From contig PYIU01000006.1 of the NCBI GenBank assembly GCA_003415625.1, forward strand, positions 4,154,001-4,218,000: 64,000 nucleotides of DNA. Reading direction: 5' to 3'. The stretch's first letter is position 1, and each line of letters begins with the position of its first letter. The DNA comes from Aquanectria penicillioides (Eukaryota > Ascomycota > Sordariomycetes > Hypocreales > Nectriaceae). Both the position numbers and the translations under genes were made by a program. Positions 12,406 through 22,367 of this stretch are shown here, in pieces. The notes beneath the pieces are model-generated. The model had not been told where the DNA came from, ran no database searches, and saw only the letters and a program-made list of their open reading frames with translations.

Positions 12406-13289
12406 CCCACTGGGTTGAGTGACTAGTCACGCCCCCACCTCTCCAATGGAGAGGTGGCAACAAAACCCGTAACTGCATCGCATGCTATAACTATTTCAAT
12501 AGAGCAAGCAATAAATTATTTAAAAATAAAGAAAATTATATATAAAATATTTACTTATAGTATAAATAATATTATAGAATAGATTTTATTATATATATTA
12601 TTTTAATATTTTTAATTAATTTATTAATTATTATAATATTTATATTTTTTTAATATAGCTATATTAATAAAGTATATATAAATATATTCTATAATATAAA
12701 AATATAATATTTTTATATATTTACTTTTATTTTAATATTTTTTATTTAATTTATATTTAATATTTTTAAACTTTTATATATAATTTTATTATAAATAAAA
12801 TTATAATATTTAATTAAAATAAAATCTTATTAAAATATATTTTATTAATAATATAATATATAAAATAAAAAGAATTATTTAAATATTTTATTTATATTTT
12901 AAATTAAATATTAAATATTATTTAAAAATAAAATATTTTATATAAAATAATTTAAAGATAATTTATTAAATATTAAAATCTTAATATAATATTTAAAAGT
13001 TTAAATTTAATATATATATTTATATATTTATTTTTATATATTATATAATAAGCTTTTAATATTTATAATTTTATTTTTTAATTTAAATCTTTATTTTTAA
13101 AAATCTTTTATATTTTATTTTAAATTTATATATATTATATAAAGCATTATTTAATTTAATTTTATTTCATTTTTATCTAATTTATATATAAAGATATTTA
13201 AATGGTTATGCATGCGATGCGGTTACGGGTTTTGTTGCCACCTCTCCATTGGAGAGGTGGGGGCGTGACTAGTCACTCAACCCAGCGGG
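12406..13289. mobile_element. 884-bp MITE-like terminal-inverted-repeat element with TA target duplication
   Basis: The ends are long inverted repeats of about 85-90 bp (12406 to about 12495 and about 13199 to 13289), nearly identical when one is reversed. TA flanks both sides (12404-12405 and 13290-13291), as in Tc1/mariner-type insertions. Each repeat carries two internal palindromes: GTGACTAGTCAC, and 11-bp arms CCACCTCTCCA/TGGAGAGGTGG around one base. The core has no open frame. It looks non-autonomous, moved in trans by a transposase encoded elsewhere. Insertion in a transporter exon with near-identical ends suggests a recent event. Confidence 0.88.
12496..13198. repeat. Extremely AT-rich core of the element
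   Basis: A hand count gives about 30 G or C bases in about 700, or roughly 4-5% GC. The sequence is mostly mixed runs of A and T with no clear tandem unit, no ORF and no recognisable transposase relic. Confidence 0.85.
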
Positions 13290-13895
13290 TATAAGATCCT
13301 TGGCATCGACACACGAACTTCCTTGATGATCATCGGCATAAGCGGAGCCCTTTCTATCGTCTACTGTACTATTGGTCTCTGGATGCTTGATAAGGTCGGC
13401 CGCGTCAAGCCGCTCATGGTCTCAGCCCTCGGCCTCAGTGCCGCTCTTCTTGTTAACGCCGTCCAGGGACAATACCTCGACTCGAACAATACCAACCAGC
13501 TGCGCTCCATGGTTGCCATGAACTTCGTCTTCAGCTTGTTCTATACTCCTCTGGGCATTATCTCCTGGGTGTACCCCGCTGAGATCTTCCCCGTCGAGGT
13601 GCGCGCTTTGGGCAATGCCATCACCACCTTTACCAATTGGCTTGTGAACCTTGTTTTCGCGCAGTTCTCTCCAGGTGCCCTTTCGAAGATCGAATTTCGT
13701 TATTTTTATGTCTTCTTCGTCTTCAACATCATCGCCTTCCTCTCTTACTGGTTCTTTTTCCCCGAAACGAAGGGGCGCACCCTGGAGCAAATGGATGTGA
13801 TTTTCGGGGACCAGCTCGTGCCCCATGCATTGGATGATCCGAAGGGCGCAATGGCCACGCATGACGAGGCTAAAGTTGAAGAGAAACAGGTTTAA

Positions 13896-15449
13896 CTCGG
13901 TTTAGGGCACAGACTAGATGACAATAGCTCAGTCTCAACTTGTGCAAGCCTCCCTGCGTTGGTAGTAATCTGGTGTGTCTGCCAGATAGTCTGACATTAT
14001 TGCAAAGAGTGTTGCATCTTTAACTAGATGCACATTCTCAGACAGGGATAAGAATTTAGGGTTTATTTCTAGTTTGAGAAGGTTGATGCCACCACAGTTG
14101 ATAGTCGACAGGAGCTTGTGGATTGTTGGCGAGTGGGATAAATTAATAATCATCTTTTCCGATATCAAATTGAAGATATAGTTCACTTACAAGGAGGATA
14201 GGGCATTGAGCCCGTGAATTTGGCTTCTATGGTATACCCAACGGTAATGCATCCTTTAGTTGTGATTTTATGTACGCTCGATGCATATAGCCACGATATC
14301 TGCACAAGATTAGAAGAGGGTACTTGGATATGTCTGAGAAATTCACTAGAGATATTGTTCCCGGTACTCGCAGTAGAAAAATCAGACTTATTAGCGAGTT
14401 TAGGCCGGTGATTGGGTGCATTTGAACCCGAAAATTACGTCAATGAACGCTATGCATGGAGAATGGATGCATGTGCGTCACACAGAGCCTTAAAGAGCTC
14501 AATAATGCGCTGTCACTCAAACCGAAGGGCTAGGCAGACCTTTTGACGCAACGGCCAATCACTGTACCTTCGTTTTTGTACCAAAAGCCCGAAATGACAA
14601 TCAATTGCCACGTCTCGACGTCAGAGAGCTTCGATTCATCAACCCAAGGTCTCTTTGTTGGGCCTAACGACAAGAATCTGATGGGTCGAGTGTTGCACAA
14701 ACGAGCCCGCGAAAATCCGTCATGTCCTGCACAAAGTAGGTTGGGACGGTCGTGTGCAACCATCAATGTAGGGTTATTCCATGTAAAATATGCCGATTTC
14801 AGGAGAGAAAAGTGGCGTACATGGAACTTGCCGATCATTATCCCACTTCGTTGTGGAAAGTCACCGAGCCTATCTGTTGAGTATAAATGTGAAACGTGGA
14901 AATTGGGGGGTAGTTTGGGGCTTCTGTCGAATGATAAACCATCTCCCTGCAGCGAGCAAGTTGTTCGGCATTTGCAATAGGCGGAACCAAATTGCATGTC
15001 TTACATCACGGAGACACACAGGTCGCCTTGTGAGTGTCACCACACCTTTGCGGGGCTTTGCGCAGTGGCAGGATTAATGATCTTACAAAGACGCAATGCA
15101 ACTTACCTTGGGCTACCGCTGTAACATTGTTCTTTTTTATCGACGATACGAGCTTCACTGCAGCACACACCGTCAGAAGTCACCTGAACTTTGCTCGAGG
15201 CACAATGAGAATGACCTTACTGCTGAGCTGAAACCAATCAAGTCCTGATACACCCGCATTCATACGTAAGCTTTGCATCGCAGCGAGTAATCATCAGCTA
15301 CATATTGCATCATTTTAGCCCCACCATTTCGCCTTGTCAAGAGAATGCGATAGTGGCTGTAAATATCCATTCTACTATATATATGTTTCCCCAGTGACTA
15401 TGACCCGTTTCGATGATAGTCACCATCATTCAATCATTTCGTCTTCGCA
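13896..15449. other. Intergenic, no gene recognised
   Basis: ORFs of 145-155 codons overlap on both strands at 14530-14997, but neither shows a domain, a codon pattern or introns. Leucine-rich short frames on the minus strand (13935-14421) could be a decayed gene but are unidentified. The last 100 bp should hold the promoter of the secreted protein at 15450, with TATATATA near 15376. Confidence 0.4.
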
Positions 15450-16055
15450 ATGCATTTTCTACTGCCTCTCGCTCTTTTGATGCCGCTGGCTATGGCCTTG
15501 CCACATTATCAGACTCCTTCAAAGTCGTGCAAGCCAACCCCTCCCACGCCGACTGCGTCTGCGCTTGTAACTCCCCCGCCCTGTGAACCAATTCCAGCCA
15601 TACCAGGTGAAGAAACCGACAAGAGGGCCTTCAGATACGGCGAGGCATTCATTGTAGACAAAGACCTCACTGAGACCTTCAAGTATATCTCCGAGGACTA
15701 CATCGTACGCTTGCAAATCCAGCATTGTTTCACCGAATTACTAATGGAGGTTGTAGAATCATCATCCTGGTGCCGAGAATGGCCCTCTTTATGCCATAAA
15801 TGGACTCGCTCAGATCTGGCCGGCAACTAACATCAGCGTCATCCGAATGGCATACAAGGATAACACAAGCTGGCTAAACTACCTTGCCAACGGTACTGAA
15901 GTTGTTGACAGGTACCTTTGGGAAGATGGTTGTATTGTTGAACACGTCAGTTTATTCTCCCCCTTCAGTCTTTTCAGCTCTGCTCGTACTTTTATCGATC
16001 TAACTCTTGGTAGTGGGATGATGGCGAAGTTTTTCCAGACGACGAAGAGTTTTGA
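15450..16055 (+). CDS. Secreted SnoaL-like (NTF2-fold) protein
   Basis: Three exons (15450-15704, 15757-15945, 16014-16055) give 161 aa. The introns are 52 and 68 bp with GT-AG ends. The first 17 or so residues (MHFLLPLALLMPLAMAL) form a signal peptide, followed by a Pro/Thr-rich linker. The remainder matches the SnoaL-like pattern: FKYISEDYINHHPGAENG, a central beta segment (VVDRYLWEDG), and CIVEHWDDGE, equivalent to the usual DGKIVEHWD ending. SnoaL-like proteins include cyclases, isomerases and many of unknown role, so no substrate can be named. Secretion of this fold is the notable feature. It is a single gene with no neighbour on either side within 1 kb. Confidence 0.75.
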
Positions 16056-17443
16056 GCTATGTGCGTAATGAATTGTTCAGCACTAATGTGATTCGACATA
16101 ACGACGAAGTCCTTGGTCCGCTGTCCGCTGAATGATGGTACTCTCGCAGCATCAACAGGTACTGGTGCCATATGCAGGGGAGCAGGTATTTTCAATGATC
16201 GGGTTGAAACATTTCGCTTCATTGAAGGATGAGGATACAAGTACTGGAAACTATGTTCAGATCAATATAGTGTGTCAAAATTAATGCCGCTTATGATATC
16301 AGTCTCCATACATGAGATCATCCTCTTGAATTGTGATCAAAATATTACAATCACTTCTTCTAATTAGACTTCATGGTTCGGTAAGCACACACCAGTCATG
16401 CTGTATAGTCTGGTAATTTATGGGTAAAAGAGGAAGGTGATCGTGCCAGAAAATTACGTTCTGGCCCGTGATCGTAATCTGGAGTAATGATTTATAAATC
16501 TTACTCAATACACCACAGGAAAAAATGAGCTGAAGCCAAATCGAGGGTAATAATAAGCATCATGTTGAAAACCAAGCCTGTATTTTAGTTATCTTGGCCC
16601 ACTCCGACCTAGCGAGACTTTCCATTGTGCCTTACTTTACACACCAGATGGTTGTGCAGAGGTCTGGGAGCACTAAAATTTATGTGTAACATGCTTGATG
16701 GCTATGAAGAGAGAGGCATGGGTGTGGAGTGGCGTAGCATGCCTTTTGATAGGTGAAAAATTCTGCGCCCATAAATCATTCGATTGGTGACAGCTTGTCA
16801 AGGCACTAAATTTATTTTGAAGATGATGGACAATTGTAGCTGAAAGCCTTAAATGGCTTGGGTGCGGCTGTGGCCGCCTTGTGTCCATATAATTTCAGCT
16901 TAACATTAGTCAGCTTATGCCACACAGTCAGATGTCATTTTGTGCCAAGGGAAGTTGACGAGTTTATATGTGATTGAGCAGCCCGTACGAAGTAATTGTG
17001 CTGATTAAAAATTTTGTCGACGAACAACTAAGTGTTGGAATCTCTTCCCCTCCACACACTTTACCGTTAATCATTTAGTGTATTCAATTCTTGTCATAAA
17101 ACAAAGGCAATTCTTCGCCATTGATTGTTCTCGTATTGGTACCTCTAGCCTCCGGTTTTTGGCGGGGATGCGGCTTGGCCAATTTTGAGGCGTAGAAAAC
17201 TATCCAACACCGCGACGCTGATTCGTTCTTCCTCCACGATGGTGTCTCAATTTCAGCCCCAGAGCGCCGAAGTAGCGGGGTATCAACAAAATCTCGTGTG
17301 GAAACTCGTATAAAATATTTGCCCGGTATTCTCTCGTCAGCCAGACACCAAACCCCTTCTCCCTCCGGTCATTGCTTGCTCCTTCATCAAGCAGAGCCAC
17401 CTCTCCATGAAGATTTCGCTCACAGGGCGGTGTTGTGTCCAGC
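16056..17443. other. Intergenic, no gene recognised
   Basis: Only short frames without recognisable features. The ORF that opens at 17298 is the upstream extension of the WSC gene; its preferred start is 17444, directly before the signal peptide. Confidence 0.4.
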
Positions 17444-18156
17444 CATGATTCGGTTCTTACTTGTTGCGGCGCTCATGATGCTAGCAGGCGAGGCTGCTGG
17501 TCAGCAGCACCGGCCAGATCCTCCTTCGGGGTGGCAGCGCGTTGGCTGTGTACGACTAGAGCAAAAGCGACAAACAGATTTCCCAACTGGATACAAGCTT
17601 ACCAACCAAAATAACTGCTTAGACGGTTGTGCCAACCGCGAGGGAGGTAGTTCCTTCGTAGCGATCGGGGGCGGATGCTGGTGCGGCGGCCCAAACATTG
17701 ATGATCTCACCGTGCTTGATGGGGGGAATTCAACTGCAGAGTATTTTGTTACCCAGACGCTCCTTATACCGGAACTTGTGGTGCTTTGATCCACGGGATT
17801 CAATACTACGACTTATACAAGACCAATAACGCGAAAGTCACAAAAAAGCCTGGCTATCCTATTCCTCCCGACAAGACAGAAGCCTGTCAGTCCTTCGGAT
17901 GCAGCATCAGATCAGCGGCAAAATGTAAGTCTGCAGAGGTGCCAGCAATAATCCATCATACAATTCAACTAACTTAATCACAGCCGCAGTCATGACAACG
18001 GCCGCAACCTCCGCAACTGTCATCACCCCGACGGCTACTAAAGCTTCACCTACTTACGCAGCCTCGACACCAATCACTAGCTCATGCTCCACCAAATATG
18101 CCTTTGTGTCTATTTCAGCAATTCTTATAATTGGGCTTATGATTATGTTTATATAG
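17444..18156 (+). CDS. WSC-domain cell-surface protein, with an apparent one-base frameshift
   Basis: A signal peptide (MIRFLLVAALMMLAGEAAG) precedes a WSC carbohydrate-binding domain: WQRVGCV, NNCLDGCA, FVAIGGGCWCG. The frame breaks after DGGNS at a G6 run (17721-17726). One more G would continue into NCRVFCYPDAPYTGTCG, the expected last cysteines of a WSC domain. The protein continues through ALIHGIQYYDLYKT and an intron at 17925-17983. It then has a Ser/Thr-rich stretch and a hydrophobic C-terminus (YAFVSISAILIIGLMIMFI) directly before the stop, which looks like a GPI-anchor signal. WSC proteins bind wall glucans or act as wall sensors. Without the extra G the product ends at 17789 with a half domain. 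Confidence 0.72.
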
Positions 18157-20904
18157 CCAGCCGATAGCTCAAGGCGGCGAGTCAATTGGATTTAGGCTAA
18201 CGTTATCCCTGACCTTCACTTTTTACACCCTGACCAACCATTGTGAGCTTAGAAGGCCTGCGAAATGCTAAATGATGTGTCGAACCCAATCGACAGCGAT
18301 ACTTTGATCGCCTAATCCAAGGTTTCTTGGTCCATGCGAGATACCAGTGAAGTCAAATCCAGGTGTTCGGCGTTATATGAAAGCCAAGGGTTTAATGCGC
18401 AAGGCTTACACTCAAGACCCCGTATTTTAATCCATATTACTATGGAAAGCTAGCGAGACTTCTCTAATATTTAATCATAACCATTGTTTTTCCATGCTTA
18501 TCGCGAGTGGCATCTAATCTACTAAAATATCTAACATTAATCGACTCGACTCTACTCCACATACTTACCCTATATTGCATCGGCACTTTAGGAGATATTT
18601 CTAACCCATAGTCCACACTCAAATGGGTTTCAGATTATTATTTCTGCACTTGACAGTGGCTTAAGTTGTGCAATTGACTTTTTGAGTGAGAGAGGGGAAC
18701 ATGAGTTCGTACTTGGTAAGCAAACCTCAGAGTTCAAAACTAACGATCTGATAGACCAGTTTGGACGCCACAAGTGCGGACAGGAGAATATTATGCTTTC
18801 AGGGAGCCGTTGAAGTCTTGTAAGCGTAAATTATTATATTCGATTTTGGAGTGCGCCAACTTCTTTTGCCAGCCAATATGTTCTGTGATTGATGCAATAG
18901 ATATGGGAGAACTTTCTGGCCCTTTATTCAACCCCAGGGGAATGGGCTCACCGCGACTCCGAGCGAATCCCACCCCTAACCTTATCGCTTTAGTCGAAGC
19001 CCAAGAAAAAGCGTACCATCAAACTAACCCATTTCTCGCAATGTGAAAACCTCTGCAATGAGTCGTAAGCAATCGGCTTCACCACCTTACCTCAGCTACA
19101 AGTACAAATGTTTAAAATGTAATGACAAAGTTTACTTAGGATGACTATCTGGATGAGCCATGGACAGGAGAATCATGCGGATGGAGTGCTGACAAACCTC
19201 AAGAACAGCGCAAGCGTTCTACTGGAGGGGATAATTAATTTAGAAGGGATAGGTAGTATTGGGTTTGCTGTCTGCACTATGTATTGTTTGCTGGGCCCAA
19301 AGTTCACAAAGTCATTTGAAATAGCGGCAAGGGGGCCGCCATACGCTTACTCTCGGTTGCCTCGTAAGCTTGGGGTCTAGGTTGGGTGTGTTCGATCGGC
19401 GGGGATTCAATGAGATTTTTGGCGCGTGTGTGGCCCCAAAGGCGAATCTTTCAGGAAAGGCCACATTTATTTCTGGAATGTGGCCATCAACTCGCATATC
19501 ATCCTCATAGTATTGCGGAATTTTCAACCGTCAGTGCTGCCCTCATTCTTTTGCGTGGTCATCTGTCTGAGACTGTTTGCCCTCGAGAGGGTAAGTGGCA
19601 AACGAGAACAATGGCGAACTGTGTGACCCTGGCTGTTGTTAGCGGTGTACATAGAAATAAACAGTCATGCAACACAATCTACCGAGGATAAAAAGTCGGG
19701 ATGGCCAATGCTATTGATCTTCGAAGGCCACCATTGCGTCTATTTGGCTACGGAACATCTGGTATTTACATCATTCGGCCAAATGCTCATCAATTCCGCT
19801 GACGACGTCAAGCAACTACCTCTATTATGATCAACATATCACCCCTGGACTTCTTAGGTATGCACAACTGACGATTTGACTCGGTCATCCCTACCAATGC
19901 GAAGAGGGCGAGTGGGCCCGGTATGAGAGAAGCGCGTTTGCCAAGGGATATGTTCTTCTTTTGTGATTTCTAGCACGATGAAGTACTATAACATTATTAT
20001 TGCCACTATCCGTATCTTCAAATTTGGACAAGTGTGGCGAATGAAATAGGATCGATTTATCAACCGTAGAAGGGAATGATATCGATGCTCATTAGATGAC
20101 TTGTATCTCAAGTTGCTAGCCCTGCGGTTGTTGCTGTGGGGACTGCTTGAAAGAGATTCGAGTGAGATAAGTGTGCATGGTCTTCCTTCCATGTATCAAT
20201 ATTTCCCAGGGTGCTAGAATACTACCGTTAGCTCCAACCGGCTTCAGAGTCACATTGAAACGTATTTGTATCTTCTCTAGCACTGATGGGTTTCCCAAGG
20301 CTGGAAGCAAGGGAGTAGCGTAAGTTTAGAGCTCAGGCATACAACTCCACGGGATTAAACATGGGCACCACTGCAGTGTTACTGGTAGACAGTTATATTA
20401 AGCTCCTCGGCCGTGTTCTGGCTAAAGTTGTTCACATCAATGGCTAGTCTTGGTTGGTCAATGAAATCTCGCGTGTGATGGATTTACTATGCCACAATTG
20501 AGCACGGGAAATTCCGTTGGGTCACAAAATCGACGGCTCTTGGGTGGTCGGCAATGCATAGTAGCGTATACAAACGTTGGGCCAAACCCTATTGATTATT
20601 TCGGCGAGGTGCCGAGAAACATTGGGGTGATATTATTAGGTATTCAGTTCTACTGAACGCCTTACTGTATTCATCAGTCGCTAGGTCCAAAAGAGGAACT
20701 AACAAAGCAGGGCTTAGAGAAGCCCATGCCAGAATGTGGGGTTGCTACTCCGTAGACCAGAACTCATTCCCATTCTATCTCAGCATTTAGCCCAGATCTT
20801 GGCCGTCCACGGTCGACCGATTCCCTGTGCCACGCTCCTTAAAATCGCTATTATCCAGCCTAGTAAGAGACCTAAGCTGACGCAAAGGCCAAGGTCGGAT
20901 TTTT
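18157..20904. other. Long gene-poor stretch
   Basis: About 2.7 kb with no recognised gene. A 90-codon ORF (18774-19046) and a 79-codon ORF (19141-19380) have no motifs. Stop-rich, mixed composition; no obvious repeats seen. Confidence 0.4.
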
Positions 20905-21403
20905 TTTTTAATGGAATAAGCGCCAAAATCACCGCTTGAGTATAAAATCCTGCTCGATCTGCCACGTCACCGGTCAAGAGCCCAACAGAGCCGCTGCTTT
21001 GTTTCGAGTTTGTCTTGCCAAAGTCTTTGTCATCAGCGTGCCCGAGTTCCATCCCTTGGCGCAAAAGGTCGACCGACTCCTTCGCCAGTAGTACGACGCT
21101 GTCCTCGCTTTGCTATCTGGCCATCGTGACTGGTGACGACAATCCAAGCAAAGTTGAGGATCAACTCGCCCTCCTCCTCAACGCCGCCCTCGCGACCAAT
21201 CCAGTAGTCCACATCTGGTACTAGAGTGTTTCCTCGCTTGAAAAGGGCTGGTTGGAAACGCCTGAGGGAACGCTCACTCCTTGAATATCAAATGAATCTG
21301 ATAGCATGCGTGCAAAACCCTCTTGTGTAGCATTGATCTTGATTGGGTGTTTCGATAAGACGATAATCTTCTTTGGCAGAGTAGGCATGGTTGGGCGAGT
21401 CAC
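20905..21403 (-). pseudogene. Decayed DUF84 (YjjX/ITPase-like) non-canonical NTP phosphatase
   Basis: Segments on the minus strand follow the family in order. The start has KIIVLSKHPIKINATQEGF and GVSVPSGVSNQPFSSEETL, then DYWIGREGGVEEEGEL, AWIVVTSHDGQIAK, RTASYY, and LRQGMELGHADDKDFGKTNS followed by GSVGLLTGDV and YTQAVILALIP. These lie in three frames. A stop and a small deletion follow SSEETL, and two one-base shifts lie near 21080-21110. Intact members hydrolyse inosine/xanthosine triphosphates. The last codons run into a T10 tract (20900-20909) where the natural stop would be. No intact copy is in the window. Confidence 0.75.
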
Positions 21404-21984
21404 TGTGCCGTTATCTATAGTTTTCTTCTTTCAAGTTATTGGTGTAGTAAGAATCAGAAAGCAGGCTGGGTTTCGACGAGGTCAAATACTGTGGCGTATT
21501 TGGTGTTGCAGTGGAAATCCTTGCTTGCCCGCTGCCGGTAGATGTGCTTTGCCCGGCAGCCAGCTACAGTGCATTGAAAACCGTCTCAAACAGAATGGGT
21601 TCCTTTTTTCGGGTCGAGGTGCAGCAGGCAGTGCCTATTCGCCCATCAAAGACACCCCTTTGAAGTCCATGTGCTTCTTACTGCTAGCTACAGAATGTTT
21701 TGCGCCAAATCCCGCTAAACCATCACTTAACATACAGAGCTTCCAAACTAACCCCATCATCAATTTTCGACAAGTGCTCGCAAACAGAAGACGCCAAAGC
21801 CAACCCGCCTGAATTACTAGATCGTCTCCGTTCCCCGCAGTCTGTCCTCACTCTTCTCCAGTATATCTTCTAACGTCCTTGGAGAGCTAGTGAGGTTGGA
21901 GGTGCAGCATCCGTAGGTAAGTTTACGCGCAAGAGTCAAGTTCAAATTCTCCGCTCTTCGCTTTCTCCAGCAGACGTTACGATC
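21404..21984. other. Intergenic, no gene recognised
   Basis: A plus-strand ORF (21306-21812) covers part of it but is antisense to the DUF84 relic and has no motif. Confidence 0.35.
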
Positions 21985-22367
21985 TCAGTCCGTCGTAAAA
22001 CCTATTCATGTCAGCAACTCAGATCCTCGCGACATGTATGTCGGTACAACTTACTTGTTTCAACCTTCCACGATTTAATCTTGTTTTTTGGTCTGAATCC
22101 CACAATACCATTGGCGATCAGTCCTTCATACTCTTTACAATCGGTGTCCGAAAAGAACATCATGTACATGCCCTTAGGCACTCCGTCGATGTCGTGGCCA
22201 ACAGGGATTTGCTGTGATTTTTTGAGCTCAGCGCAGCTCTTCTCCGCTGTACCCTTGTAAGAATAGCGACCCATTCCCGGCCAACGCCAACCACCTTGCC
22301 ATTGCCATGCGTTGCTAGCGACAGGGAAGACCGCCAATAGGCACGGCAAAATGACGGACACCTTCAT
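21985..22367 (-). CDS. Small secreted Trp-rich protein
   Basis: Two exons (22367-22055 and 22001-21985) give 109 aa. The 53-bp intron has a GTAAGT donor and ends in ATAG. Residues 1-20 (MKVSVILPCLLAVFPVASNA) are a clear signal peptide. The mature protein starts with WQWQGGWRWPG, five tryptophans in 11 residues of which four are in the first eight, and has two cysteines (KSCAEL, TDCKEY) that could pair. Reading through the intron would give a 118-residue product. No family recognised. Size, secretion and an isolated gene-poor setting resemble effector candidates, which is an inference only. Confidence 0.65.

Larger units (their letters stand above)
11372..13895 (+). pseudogene. MFS sugar transporter (possible rhamnose transporter), split by an inserted element
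   Basis: The exons are 11372-11578, 11649-11946, 12009-12333, 12388-12405 and 13292-13895. Without the insert and one TA copy they total 1452 nt (483 aa) with no stop. Sugar-porter signatures are GGFLFGYDSGIIS (TM1), DRLGRKR after TM2, PMYASEISMPKWRG, PRWLME, FGPLSGINVINYYGPRIY, and PETKGRTLEQMD at the end of TM12. The third intron precedes YYGPRIY, and the inserted element follows 18 nt later, adding a stop within a few codons (residue about 280). Its position beside a GH78 enzyme suggests import of rhamnose or a rhamnoside. As sequenced, only about the first half could be made, unless the element is spliced or excised. Confidence 0.88.

Noticed and set aside
12486..13198. AT-rich block as a mitochondrial DNA insertion
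   Set aside because: It is exactly bounded by inverted repeats and a TA duplication and has no mitochondrial gene, so a transposable element explains it better.
12406..13289. Element as an intron of the transporter
   Set aside because: The ends are inverted repeats, not GT...AG at the frame-restoring points, and a TA duplication is present.
14530..14997. Overlapping ORFs of about 150 codons on both strands
   Set aside because: Neither has a known motif, signal peptide or splice extension. Long antisense pairs like this arise by chance in stop-poor stretches.
18774..19046. 90-codon ORF (+)
   Set aside because: No motif and no intron continuation; composition not clearly protein-like.
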